Assembly (NCBI GenBank): GCA_900313345.1
Contig: OMQW01000052.1
Location: forward strand, 1-26,021
DNA: 26,021 nt
Source of the DNA: an uncultured Eubacteriales bacterium
GTDB taxonomy: Bacteria > Bacillota_I > Bacilli_A > RF39 > UBA660
Direction: 5' to 3'
Each line of letters starts with the position of its first letter. Within the stretch, counting starts at the first letter, position 1. Below, piece after piece: positions 17,801 to 25,077 of this stretch. The notes under the pieces were generated by a model. It made no database searches. It saw only the letters and a program-made list of their open reading frames with translations, and was not told the DNA's origin. Made by a program: the position numbers and the translations under genes.

Positions 17801-20800
17801 AAATTACTTGATATTAGTGATAGATATCCATTAATTACTAATAAGAAAGTAAATGATGTTAAAGAAGGATTAGTATCTGTTACTTATAATCATTTAAGTG
17901 TTAGAAAACTTTATAGTTTTGATAATAAAACTTGGAAAGATTATGATGGTAATATTATAGTTTCATTAGGAGAAACTTTATATGTAAAAGGTATTGATAA
18001 AGATGGAAATGATACTGACACTGTTATATATAAGATGGAAAAAGAAAAAGATGTATTGCAACCTGCTGCTTTTGATAATGATAGTGATACTAAAGTAAAT
18101 GCTAATTTACAAAAAGCATATATTTCAGAATCTATGCTTGGTGGAATATTAGATATTTATAATTTAAAAACTGGTTATGTAAGATTCTTTGATGAAAATA
18201 ATAAACAAATTAGTCAAGTTAATACAGTTATTGGATGGACTAAAGTAGGAGTTCCTACAAATGCTAAATATTTAGCTATTACTGGAACAGAATTATATGA
18301 AGTTGATCCTATTAAAATAGATAATAATGATTATCCAATTATTACAGAAAGTAATAAAGGTAAATGGGATTATACAAAAACTGTAGCAATTGATTATAAA
18401 GATAGTGACAATAAATATGTTCATGAATATAGTTTAGATAGTGTTAACTGGGATATTTATACTGAACCATTTATAGTTAATGATCAAGTAACAGTATATG
18501 CTAGAGAAACATTAGATGGTGCTTTAGTTTCATCAAGTAGTAAGGAATTACATTATATAGATAATACAGTTCCTACTATTGATTTAGATGATATTCCTGA
18601 TACATTTACTGAGGGTAGTAATTATCCAATGCCTAGTCATTTTGATTATGGTGAAGGTAAATCAGGTGGAAGTTATTCATGTTATATAGATGGAGTTTTA
18701 TCTGATAATGCTGCTGATGCTGATGATGGTGAAAGATTATTATCTTGTGAAATAAAGACAAATGATTTACAAGAATATAAAATTTCAAAGACAGTATTTG
18801 TTAAAGATAATCTTGAAAAATTTATTGTAACTGGTGATGTTCAAAAGTTCATTGCTCCTAAAGATGGTATTTATAAAGTTGAACTTTGGGGTGCCCAAGG
18901 TGGAACTGGTATGCAAGATAGTAGACTTATTAATAAAGGTGGAACTGGTGCTTATACTTCTGGTAATATTTCAATGAAAAAAGGAGAATCATTCTTCGTT
19001 TATGTAGGAGGAAGAGGATCTGATGGTCGTACTCAAGGCTGGTGCGTTGGTGGACATGGTGGATTTAACGGTGGTGCTCAAGGCGGAAATGATTATAACT
19101 GCGATGGAAATCCTGATGAAGGAGGCGGTGGCGGTGGTGCTACTGATATTCGTTTAGTTGATGGCGCTTTTGATAATTCTATTTCACTTGCTTCACGTAT
19201 TATGGTTGCCGCAGGTGGTGGTGGAGGAAATTATTCTGCTACTGGTGCAAATGGTGGTGCTTTGAGTGGAGATAGAGATGCTTCTGCTTCAGGACTTTCT
19301 ACACAAACTTCTGGTTATAAATTTGGTATTGGACAAGTTGGAGGTGATCAAACTGATGGTTCTGGAGGTGGTGGCGGTGGCTACTACGGAGGTACTGCTT
19401 ATCAAGGTTATGAACATGGAGGTAATGGTGGTTCATCATTTATATCTGGACATTTAGGTTCAGTTGCTATTAGTTCAGAAACTAACCTTAGTCCTAGAAT
19501 TGATTCTGAAGGTAACATTTGTCAAAATGGTTCTAAAGATATTCGTTGTTCTTACCATTATTCTAATTATATATTTACTAATACTGTTATGCATTCAGGT
19601 AGTGAAGAAATTCCTACTCATAATGGTGTTAGCACTCAAACTGGTAATACTGGGGATGGTTTTGCTAAAATAACTTTTGTTAAAGATTTAGATACACCTA
19701 TTATTAGATATAATAGAGATGAAAATTTATTAACAGAAAAAGGTGTTAAAGAAGCTAAAAAAACTGAAGTAAATATTCTTTATCCAGATAATACTTTAGG
19801 AAAATATAGTTTAGATAATAAGGAATGGTTAGATTATACTGATAAAGTAAAAGTTAATAATGGAAATACAATTTATGCTAAAGCTATTTACTTTGATAAT
19901 AGTGAAAGTAGTGTTGTTAGTTTAAATATTGAAAACTTTTTTGATACTATTAGTAGTAAAGCTTTTGATAATAATGATTCTACTAGTATAGATGTTAATA
20001 AATCTAGATTAAATTTAGATAGTTCTATATTAGGCGAAAGAATTGAATTAAAAGGTGATGGTAAAATATCTATTAAATTCTATGATAGTAATAATGCTGA
20101 AATAACTGATTATTCTAAAGAATTTAATAATGAGACTTATAATGAAGTTTTAGTTCCTCTTAATGCAGTTTATTTAATAGTTGATGGTGATAAATTAAGT
20201 GAAATTAGACCTAAATATCAACCTACTTTAGATCAATATGATAATAATGATTTATATCCAATTATTAATGGTAAAAAAGTTAATGAAGTAGATGAAATAA
20301 AAGTTCATATAACTTATAATCATCTAAGTGTTCAAAAACTTTATAGTACTGATAAAGAAAATTGGAAAGAGTATGATGGAAATTATGCAATAGTTAACTA
20401 TGGTGATACTTTATATGCTAAAGGTATAGATAAAGCTGGTAATGAAACTAAGATAGTTTCTATTAAACCAGAAAAAGCTAAAGATGCTCTTGATAGTTTA
20501 ACTTTTGATAACGATTCAGATACTAAGGCTGATATAAAAAATCAAAGATTAAATATTGGACATAAGTTACAAGGATCAACTATTGATATATATAATTTAA
20601 CACCTAGTGTTATAAAAGAAATGGATGAAAGTAATAAACTATTAGCAACATATAATACTGTTGTTGGTTGGGATAAGATAAATATTAATGAAAATACAAG
20701 CTTTATAATTATTACTGGAACTGAAGTTCACGAAATTAAAGGTGAAGGTAATATTTATGTTGAATATCCAAGAATTGTAGAATCTGATAATTCAAAATGG

Positions 20801-23800
20801 ACATCTACTAAGACAGTTACTATTAATTATCCATCAGATAGTTATAATCATGAATATAGTTTAGATGCAATTAACTGGAATGTTTATAATGATTCATTTA
20901 CTATAGATAATCAAGTTACTATTTATGCTAGAGAAACTGATAATAATGGTAATATTATTTCTACAAGTAGTAAGAAAATATATTATGTTGATAATACCGT
21001 TCCTACTATTACAATGGGTGATTTACCAGAAAGTATAACCAAAGGTGATTATAATAAAATTATTTATACAACAAATGTTATCAATGAGAAGTCTAGTGGT
21101 TATGTATTATGTATTAACAATGGTGTAGATGTTAATAATACATCTGAACTTGAAGTTGGTGATAATACTATTACTTGTACAGCTTATACGAATACAGGAA
21201 GAAGCTTTAGTACTTCTAAAACTGTTAATGTTATTGATGAAGTTTATTCTTCTGAAGATAATTTAAAAACAACTACTTTTGAATATACTGGTAGTGAACA
21301 AGTATTTACTGCACCAATTTCTGGTACTTATAGAATTGAACTTTGGGGAGCTTCTGGTGGTTCTGGTTTAACTGATGGAAGAATTAATATTCCAGGTGGT
21401 AAAGGGGCTTATACTAAAGGTGAAATTAAATTAAATGCTGGAGATAAATTATATATTTATGTCGGTGGTAAAGGTACTAACGGAACTTATAGAACTGTTG
21501 TAAAAGGCGGTTATAACGGTGGCGGAACAGGTGAGTGGGATCATAATGATGATGAAGCTTCTGGTTCTGGTGGTGGAGCTACTGATGTTAGAACTATTAA
21601 TGGTAATTGGAATAACGATGCAGGTTTAAGTTCAAGAATTATGGTTGCCGCTGGTGGTGGTGGATCTTGTGATTCTGAAAAAGGTACTGCTGGTGGAACT
21701 TTAACTAGTAAAAATACTATTGAATCTAAAGGTGCTACTCAAACAACTGGTTATAAATTTGGTATGGGATATAATGGAACTTATAAATCATATAACCAAG
21801 ATGCTGCTGGTGCTGGTGGTGGTTACTATGGTGGTAATGGTATAACTCATTATTATAATAATGCTGGTACAGGTGGTTCATCATTTATATCTGGTTATCT
21901 TGGATCTGTTGCAGTAATGTCTAAAGATAATATAGGTCCTAGATATGATTCTAATCATGAAATATGTGCTGATGGTACTAATGATTTATCTTGTAGTTAT
22001 CATTACTCAGGTTATAGTTTTAAAAATAGTGTAATGATTGATGGAGATAGCGTTATGCCTACACACGATTCAAAAGAAGAAATGACTGGTAATACTGGTG
22101 ATGGTTATGCTAAAATCTCACTTCTTACTGATTCAACACCAAAGATTCCTGAGGTTAAAGTTTATAATACTTTAACTGAGAAAGGTGTTAATGAAATAAA
22201 TAGTGCTAAAGTTAAAGTTAATTATTTATCTACTGTTATTAAAAAACTATATAGTTTAGATAATGTTAACTTTATAGATTATACTGGTGCTGTTACATTA
22301 AATATTGGTGATACTATTTATGCTAAAGCTGTTGATTTTGATGGAAGTGAAACTGAAGTAGCTAGTTATACTTTAACAAGACCAAAAAATGCTATTACAT
22401 CAAATACTTTTGATAATAATGAAGAAACTTTTGATGAAGCTAATGAATATAGATTAAATGTTGATAAATCTATATATAATGAGTATATAAAAGTAAAAAC
22501 CAGTAGTAATTTAACTATTAAGTTATTTGATAAAGAAAATAATGTTTTGCCTCATGGAACTATTAACCTTAGTGGTCTAGGTTGGCATGATGTTAAAATA
22601 TTAGATAATACTTCTTATATAACATTTAATGGTGGAAATGTTTATGAAATTAGTCCTAAATATGAACCTGTTATAGAGTTAAAAGATATTAAAGATTTAT
22701 ATCCTCATTTAACAAAAGATGGAATAAAAGACAATAAAAAAGTTCACTTTAATATAAGATATAATCATGTTTCTTTAAATAATACTTATAGTAATGATAA
22801 TAATAATTATGTTAAATATGAAGATGAAGCTGTTGTTAATTTAGGAGAAACACTTTATGCTAAAGGAACTGATGCAAATGGTAATTTTGGACCAGTTACT
22901 ACATACGAAGCTTTAAAAGCTAGCGATGCACTAGATACTAAAGCATTTGATAATGATACTTTAAGTTCTATAGATGCAAGTAGTGGAATGAAAGTTTATA
23001 CTGATGTTAGTTCAATTGGAGCTATACTTGATATTTATAATTTAGAAAATGGTAATATCAAGTTCTATAATAGTGAAGATAAATTATTAAAGAATTATGA
23101 TACTATAGTTGGATGGAATAAAGTTACTGTTGTTGATGGTAGTAGTTACTTTGTAGTTACTAGTAAAGAATTAAATGAAATTAAAATTACTGATGTTAAT
23201 TATGAAGCTTATCCAATTATAGGTGAAACTGATAAAGGTAAATGGACTATAAGTAAATCAGTTGTTATAGAATATCCTAATAGTGATGCAGTACATGAAT
23301 ATAGTTTAGATGCAATTAACTGGAATACTTATACTGAAAGTATTACACTTGAAGATCAAGCTACAGTTTATGCTAGGGAAGTAATTGATAATAAGATTAT
23401 TTCTACAAGTAGTAAAGAAATTCACTTTATTGATAATACTGTTCCTAAGATAGATGGATCATTGATTCCTAATGAAATAGAAGAAGATGATTATTATGTA
23501 ATACCTAGTAGTTATTACGTAGATAATAACAAATCTGGTGGGTCTATTAAATGTACTATGGATGATGACAGTACTGAAAAATACGATACTTTAGATTTAA
23601 ATGTTGGTACACATACTTATTATTGTACGGTTACAACAGGTGCTGGAAAAACATATAGTATTAGTAATAATATCGAAGTTAAAGAAAAAAATGAAGAGAA
23701 TGTTACTAAATTTAATTATACTGGTAAGGAGGTAGCTTATGCTATTCCTTCTACTGGTAAATATAAAATTGAAGCTTGGGGAGCTCAAGGAGGAGATGCA

Positions 23801-24505
23801 ACTACTACTTATATAGGTGGTTATGGTGGATACTCTACTGGTGAAGTTAACTTAAATGCTAATGATATTCTTTATATCAATGTAGGTGGTCAAGGAAAAT
23901 CTGGATCTCAAACTGCTCTTGATGGTGGTTATAATGGTGGAGGATCAGTTAGCTATGCTAATGTAAATCATGTATATGGTTCTGGTGGAGGAGCTACATC
24001 TATATCTCTTTCTTCTGGACTTCTTGAAAATCTTTCTAATAATATTGATGATATTTTAATGGTTGCTGGAGGTGGCGGCGGAGGTAGATTCCAAGAAAAC
24101 TATCTAGAAGGTTGCTATGGCTACGGCGGATCTGGTGGTGGTTTTGAAGGTGTAACACCTAATGGTGGTGGAAAATCTCTTGAAATTGCTATTCCTGGAT
24201 CTCAAACATTAAATACTGATTCTAAATATAATGGTAAATTTGGTAAAGGCGGATCTTATGCTGGAAATGCTGCTGGTGGAGGTGGATTCTACGGTGGTAG
24301 TGCTGTTAACGGACCTGGTGCTGGTGGATCTGGTTATATTGCTAATACTAAATTATCTAATAAATCGATGAGTTGTTATAACTGTAAAGAAAGTACTGAT
24401 ATTAATACTAAAACTATTTCTGTTAATGCTTTCTCCGAAAAAAATATTTCAGGTATTGCCAAAAAGGGTAATGGATATGTTAAAATAACTTATATAGGAG
24501 AATAA
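11873..24505 (+). CDS. giant signal-anchored surface protein: chitobiase/OmpL47-like repeats and three ALK/LTK-like glycine-rich domains
   Basis: An uninterrupted 4210-residue protein (about 460-470 kDa, estimated). Residues 1-37 are lysine-rich and cytoplasmic, 38-55 form one membrane helix, and the remainder should lie outside the cell. Residues 60-270 are Ig-like domains ending in a K/D/E-rich linker. About 22 short beta repeats follow (pattern LYSxDxxxWxxYxGxF...TxYAKxxDxxG), similar to chitobiase C-terminal (CHB_HEX_C) or OmpL47-type repeats, interleaved with jelly-roll-like beta-sandwich domains from about residue 1490. A two-cysteine Ig-like domain occurs at about 277, 2234, 3044 and 3858. 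From residue 1808 to the end there are three super-repeats of about 800 residues, each closing with a glycine-rich domain. There is no LPxTG motif or C-terminal helix, so the N-terminal helix is the only anchor. An adhesin or glycan-binding role is inferred. The 24507 gene follows one base later. Confidence 0.93.
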   Translation: MEKLNEILKKIITRYTIKENKNNKITKEENDENRRKKIIAIIVLILLLFFLLIFNVGDILVGRPTRPVLNKPGNDWYNEKVIGIEKDSIAKKKIDHYLYCITDKNSIDGCKWEITKTKNVNVITNGINYVFFKAVDSDGNIGDPSSPVVVKIDNIAPTINSIIRENLKNSIKVSVDAIDNESGIKAYYYKLDDGEWVKGDKDFEFKNLEENKEYNISIRVVDNAGNIKELSLTATTDNSGKTTFDLDDNKNNKAKADDKDKTKDNETKEEPDLTIPSVSLDGIPNEFYYGEDYKIPTNYKFGKSGGKLTCYIDSKETNLTSTKTLLLLKHTIKCDAKGNNGLIASASKEINIKPKEIDEDKEWDGWITMNLKYPENSIKWQWKLDDSAIEQDHREFEDYTGPITVRLNDVEHVLISYEIDGEGFKEYPGTTEPYTYIWADDYSLNSTDKTKVYISYSRNSDKREYKINDGKWQEYKGAFEASADSNIQSRATNIDEIVTADGTKTIKKRSAYDSIYISYDKRLTRDPLSIKIYFDNNSIQLNEETNARLIYTDGAKKIVYSINGGVYTDYTGPFKVKALDNVTAIVYKDINYYNSDGEIVNTKELSASASKDVDVTNYELEDFDFSINAPYSLEENKTSKVSINAPEDSEKILYSINGSDYSEYDKEFEVSADTLVTAMVTKKVKLLDNDGNTIDIISKTKTKSKYIKLKEIEPPIEDEIDGPNIYENPDSLVEEATISMDTFYPSESIWYKEGYYGRYTKYNGEFKVSNNETIYAYYIRKEDGLKSKVSSFKVSNIKKPYLPYIRFESDHDLNTITDNENITVISKDADTVKYSFDNVQFIDYTSPINIDHNCTIYVKAENNYGDTVENLSITNIGNSNPPAIIKNLDVFITSDPTKEEVKGLVNKTNISISFDNDATEKLYSLDGYTFIPYEGPFELKENTTIIAVARGENAFGSAKLKIDFLTTGIAKPDIIPNTKQKAYSVDIDIDYDKTAVKKYYKLNDDTYHEYTGTFTVTENNTLITAYNENALGQSAKSTYYVSNIVKQPSYEMVDKGDYFILKLNYPATTNSNTWEYKWTKDGKWKHYDTKYNLLLIKASAKEKYVNADGAIIEDEYGNKLTYTDHYYFVNDVTSDLAENLFMRWSNEQINEINIISNTKLPTNSVDIRIQFPTGDKYLYKIIDKNGKQTEWKKYNGVFTIKENNTTVLAKYFKQETGDSKIVSYKVTNIDETSPEVSGIADFESPIRKLNVTIKAVDDVEVETVGYAKGKHDVKFFEDDGKFIKNNGTFSVEENGFYTLYASDTVGHQVVKVIEITNIDKNAPDLYINLLDKNLSSKVRFTITGTAKDISYSVGNDTNYKKYNSGDEITLTSEECEKLFNSDGSLTIYAKGINEALNEATIHTNINNLDNNIFAAPVINNVAGYPILTEYGMKLDDYITISYDNNYDDLYNEYSVDGGETWLPYVGPFNSQSGNIVARSTRLESGLSKSNSKKINLPTDAIPYSSFDGDVNTKQNYPGTYKFLVDKTAWNSYLSIIETCHYYSGMTMYFYDDNNNLIKQETLNVEYSSSNNTEHIYLIPENTSYITIGTDHGFGTNAEVNEITLSNEPRFNVKKNYSKIINDGIIIGNNEISIDFYKTSVKYLYKINDGKWKNYTLGKILNIKNGDTLYAKGIDMFGVETRIISSVVSNVPDDCVPAAGTDNNSSTYYYSGYTQYKLIVDKSAFGKYIQVVYTDGKGGFTLRYYNLDDENFYTYDHENSGGSHAAISIIPSDAEYLKINGYSNWGIGYISDIKILSKPGIYNNNKYNSISDKGNKIVKNQIIGINYDSKSIKKLYSFDNKTWNDYTDKFTAKIGDTIYAKAIDADGVETEVSSYKVALSTNALNNNALDGNEKTYESVNGSRLNIDESMYGERINFKTNGNDTVKFFDKQGTEMTVYTTTVTGSGWHEVTVPQASKYMTFTSNYVYEVRPKFEPTIKLLDISDRYPLITNKKVNDVKEGLVSVTYNHLSVRKLYSFDNKTWKDYDGNIIVSLGETLYVKGIDKDGNDTDTVIYKMEKEKDVLQPAAFDNDSDTKVNANLQKAYISESMLGGILDIYNLKTGYVRFFDENNKQISQVNTVIGWTKVGVPTNAKYLAITGTELYEVDPIKIDNNDYPIITESNKGKWDYTKTVAIDYKDSDNKYVHEYSLDSVNWDIYTEPFIVNDQVTVYARETLDGALVSSSSKELHYIDNTVPTIDLDDIPDTFTEGSNYPMPSHFDYGEGKSGGSYSCYIDGVLSDNAADADDGERLLSCEIKTNDLQEYKISKTVFVKDNLEKFIVTGDVQKFIAPKDGIYKVELWGAQGGTGMQDSRLINKGGTGAYTSGNISMKKGESFFVYVGGRGSDGRTQGWCVGGHGGFNGGAQGGNDYNCDGNPDEGGGGGGATDIRLVDGAFDNSISLASRIMVAAGGGGGNYSATGANGGALSGDRDASASGLSTQTSGYKFGIGQVGGDQTDGSGGGGGGYYGGTAYQGYEHGGNGGSSFISGHLGSVAISSETNLSPRIDSEGNICQNGSKDIRCSYHYSNYIFTNTVMHSGSEEIPTHNGVSTQTGNTGDGFAKITFVKDLDTPIIRYNRDENLLTEKGVKEAKKTEVNILYPDNTLGKYSLDNKEWLDYTDKVKVNNGNTIYAKAIYFDNSESSVVSLNIENFFDTISSKAFDNNDSTSIDVNKSRLNLDSSILGERIELKGDGKISIKFYDSNNAEITDYSKEFNNETYNEVLVPLNAVYLIVDGDKLSEIRPKYQPTLDQYDNNDLYPIINGKKVNEVDEIKVHITYNHLSVQKLYSTDKENWKEYDGNYAIVNYGDTLYAKGIDKAGNETKIVSIKPEKAKDALDSLTFDNDSDTKADIKNQRLNIGHKLQGSTIDIYNLTPSVIKEMDESNKLLATYNTVVGWDKININENTSFIIITGTEVHEIKGEGNIYVEYPRIVESDNSKWTSTKTVTINYPSDSYNHEYSLDAINWNVYNDSFTIDNQVTIYARETDNNGNIISTSSKKIYYVDNTVPTITMGDLPESITKGDYNKIIYTTNVINEKSSGYVLCINNGVDVNNTSELEVGDNTITCTAYTNTGRSFSTSKTVNVIDEVYSSEDNLKTTTFEYTGSEQVFTAPISGTYRIELWGASGGSGLTDGRINIPGGKGAYTKGEIKLNAGDKLYIYVGGKGTNGTYRTVVKGGYNGGGTGEWDHNDDEASGSGGGATDVRTINGNWNNDAGLSSRIMVAAGGGGSCDSEKGTAGGTLTSKNTIESKGATQTTGYKFGMGYNGTYKSYNQDAAGAGGGYYGGNGITHYYNNAGTGGSSFISGYLGSVAVMSKDNIGPRYDSNHEICADGTNDLSCSYHYSGYSFKNSVMIDGDSVMPTHDSKEEMTGNTGDGYAKISLLTDSTPKIPEVKVYNTLTEKGVNEINSAKVKVNYLSTVIKKLYSLDNVNFIDYTGAVTLNIGDTIYAKAVDFDGSETEVASYTLTRPKNAITSNTFDNNEETFDEANEYRLNVDKSIYNEYIKVKTSSNLTIKLFDKENNVLPHGTINLSGLGWHDVKILDNTSYITFNGGNVYEISPKYEPVIELKDIKDLYPHLTKDGIKDNKKVHFNIRYNHVSLNNTYSNDNNNYVKYEDEAVVNLGETLYAKGTDANGNFGPVTTYEALKASDALDTKAFDNDTLSSIDASSGMKVYTDVSSIGAILDIYNLENGNIKFYNSEDKLLKNYDTIVGWNKVTVVDGSSYFVVTSKELNEIKITDVNYEAYPIIGETDKGKWTISKSVVIEYPNSDAVHEYSLDAINWNTYTESITLEDQATVYAREVIDNKIISTSSKEIHFIDNTVPKIDGSLIPNEIEEDDYYVIPSSYYVDNNKSGGSIKCTMDDDSTEKYDTLDLNVGTHTYYCTVTTGAGKTYSISNNIEVKEKNEENVTKFNYTGKEVAYAIPSTGKYKIEAWGAQGGDATTTYIGGYGGYSTGEVNLNANDILYINVGGQGKSGSQTALDGGYNGGGSVSYANVNHVYGSGGGATSISLSSGLLENLSNNIDDILMVAGGGGGGRFQENYLEGCYGYGGSGGGFEGVTPNGGGKSLEIAIPGSQTLNTDSKYNGKFGKGGSYAGNAAGGGGFYGGSAVNGPGAGGSGYIANTKLSNKSMSCYNCKESTDINTKTISVNAFSEKNISGIAKKGNGYVKITYIGE
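17294..19687 (+). repeat. super-repeat unit 1 of the giant protein (residues 1808-2605)
   Basis: Order of parts: beta repeat (LYSFDNKTWNDYTDKF), jelly-roll-like domain, beta repeat (LYSFDNKTWKDYDGN), second jelly-roll-like domain, beta repeat (EYSLDSVNWDIYTEPF), two-cysteine Ig-like domain, glycine-rich domain. Units 2 and 3 have the same order. Boundaries are approximate. Confidence 0.85.
18821..19687 (+). other. glycine-rich domain 1 (residues 2317-2605)
   Basis: Opens with KFIAPKDGIYKVELWGAQGG and continues with a VYVGGRGSDG strand, GGGGGATDIRLVDG, ASRIMVAAGGGGG, GGGGGGYYGG and GGSSFISGHLG. It then has a cysteine-bearing segment (ICQNG...RCSYHYSNY) and closes with TGDGFAKITFV. Order and motifs resemble the ALK/LTK glycine-rich domain (Pfam Gly_rich/ALK_LTK_GRD, from memory). 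GGC and GGG codons make it locally richer in G+C. Confidence 0.8.
19688..22132 (+). repeat. super-repeat unit 2 of the giant protein (residues 2606-3420)
   Basis: Same part order as unit 1, opening with LLTEKGVKEAKKTEVNI and containing beta repeats KYSLDNKEWLDYTDK, LYSTDKENWKEYDGN and EYSLDAINWNVYNDS. It shares a 33-base exact match with unit 3 (20849-20881). Confidence 0.85.
21278..22132 (+). other. glycine-rich domain 2 (residues 3136-3420)
   Basis: FTAPISGTYRIELWGASGG at the start, then YVGGKG, GSGGGATDVRTING, SSRIMVAAGGGGS, GAGGGYYGGNG, GGSSFISGYLG, the cysteine segment (ICADG...SCSYHYSGY) and the closing TGDGYAKIS. Closest to domain 1, with a 23-base identical DNA stretch at GGSSFISG. 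Confidence 0.8.
22133..24502 (+). repeat. super-repeat unit 3 of the giant protein (residues 3421-4210)
   Basis: Third copy, opening with NTLTEKGVNEINSAKVKV and carrying beta repeats LYSLDNVNFIDYTGA, TYSNDNNNYVKYEDE and EYSLDAINWNTYTES. It runs to the C-terminus of the protein. Confidence 0.85.
23708..24502 (+). other. glycine-rich domain 3 (residues 3946-4210, C-terminal end)
   Basis: Opens with AIPSTGKYKIEAWGAQGG, then YINVGGQGKSG, GSGGGATSISL, ILMVAGGGGGG, AGGGGFYGG and GAGGSGYIANTKL. It ends GNGYVKITYIGE at the stop codon. It is the most diverged copy: the FISG motif is GYIAN, and the cysteine segment is reduced to MSCYNC. Confidence 0.75.
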
Positions 24506-24506
24506 T

Positions 24507-24920
24507 ATGAAAAAAATTAATTTAGATTTTATTAAAGAAAATAAGAAGACTTTATTAATCTCACTTGCTTCTATTGCATTAATTATATGTTTAGTATTTG
24601 TAGTTAAAGGACTATTCTTCAGTCATGCTGCTACAAATACTGCATCATTCTTAAAGGATCAAAAAGTAGATGGCTTATTATTTACTAGAACTACTTTTAG
24701 TGATAATACACTTAAAGTAATAGTAAAAAATACTACAGATGATGCATATAATTTAAAAACTATAGATGTTTCATTTGTAGATGGAGATAATAAAGTTATT
24801 ACAACTGTTAATGGTTATGTAGGAGATGTTATTGCAAAAGACTCTTATAAACAATTAGTTGTATCTAGTGATATTGATTTAAGTAAATCTTCATCACTTA
24901 CTTATAAAATTAATAAATAA
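24507..24920 (+). CDS. small membrane-anchored protein with FxLYD-like beta domain
   Basis: A 137-residue protein: a short basic cytoplasmic head, one hydrophobic helix (about 14-36), then about 95 residues of beta-rich extracellular domain with VDGLLFTRTTFSDNTLKVIV and NLKTIDVSFVDGDNKVI. The pattern (short strands, N-terminal aromatic, a charged DGDNKV turn) is like FxLYD or similar small Ig-fold domains; exact family uncertain. Its ATG is one base after the stop of the giant gene, with TAGGAG (24495-24500) lying inside the end of that gene. The two are therefore co-transcribed and probably coupled. A role in export, anchoring or assembly of the giant protein is a reasonable guess from position only. 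Confidence 0.85.
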   Translation: MKKINLDFIKENKKTLLISLASIALIICLVFVVKGLFFSHAATNTASFLKDQKVDGLLFTRTTFSDNTLKVIVKNTTDDAYNLKTIDVSFVDGDNKVITTVNGYVGDVIAKDSYKQLVVSSDIDLSKSSSLTYKINK

Positions 24921-24928
24921 TAAAAAAA

Positions 24929-24964
24929 ACTATCTAGTTATTGCTAGATAGTTTTATTTTTTTG
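24929..24964 (+). terminator. intrinsic terminator after the giant-gene operon
   Basis: A perfect 9-bp stem ACTATCTAG / CTAGATAGT with loop TTATTG, followed by TTTATTTTTTT. A run of eight A's on the left could let it also stop minus-strand transcription. Confidence 0.85.
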
Positions 24965-24965
24965 T

Positions 24966-25001
24966 AAAAAAAGGAAGCTGCACCCCCTGAAGGGCAGCTT
25001 C
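24966..25001 (-). terminator. intrinsic terminator of the minus-strand small RNA
   Basis: A perfect 8-bp GC-containing stem GAAGCTGC / GCAGCTTC with an inner CC/GG pairing around TTCA, followed on the minus strand by C and seven T's. On the plus strand only A's follow, so it is oriented for minus-strand transcripts. Confidence 0.75.
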
Positions 25002-25071
25002 TTAAAAAAGAATAAAAAGGGGTTGGCTAGTGTGATACTAGCGACCAATTCGCCTAATAACCGAATTGGTG
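24966..25071 (-). ncRNA. candidate small RNA (about 105 nt) with own promoter and terminator
   Basis: Read on the minus strand, the region forms three hairpins in a row. First, ACCAATTCG / CGAATTGGT (25070-25062 with 25052-25044, 9 bp, 9-nt loop). Second, GCTAGT / ACTAGC (25042-25037 with 25031-25026, 5-nt loop). A single-stranded pyrimidine stretch CAACCCCTTTTTATTC follows. Last is a terminator hairpin GAAGCTGC / GCAGCTTC followed by C and seven T's (24972-24966). A good promoter lies directly upstream, and no credible protein is encoded. The CCCCTTTTT segment is complementary to Shine-Dalgarno-type purine runs, as in C-rich-seed small RNAs of Gram-positives, so regulation of other mRNAs is a plausible role. 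I recognise no named RNA family. Confidence 0.55.
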
Positions 25072-25077
25072 ATTATT

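Noticed and set aside
19266..19673. Alternative plus-strand frames inside glycine-rich domain 1
   Set aside because: They are rich in leucine/valine from shifted GGT/GTT repeats, overlap a clearly conserved frame, and have no ribosome sites.
17294..24502. CRISPR array or transposon-borne repeats
   Set aside because: Repeats are long, diverged and in frame within one protein; there are no short direct repeats with spacers, terminal inverted repeats or transposase.
18821..24502. Collagen-like or RTX-type glycine repeats
   Set aside because: No regular Gly-X-Y triplets and no GGxGxDxUx nonapeptides; glycines are clustered between defined strands.
11873..24505. Use of TGA as tryptophan (Mycoplasma code)
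   Set aside because: Tryptophan codons checked in the giant gene and elsewhere are TGG, and no frame needs TGA read-through.
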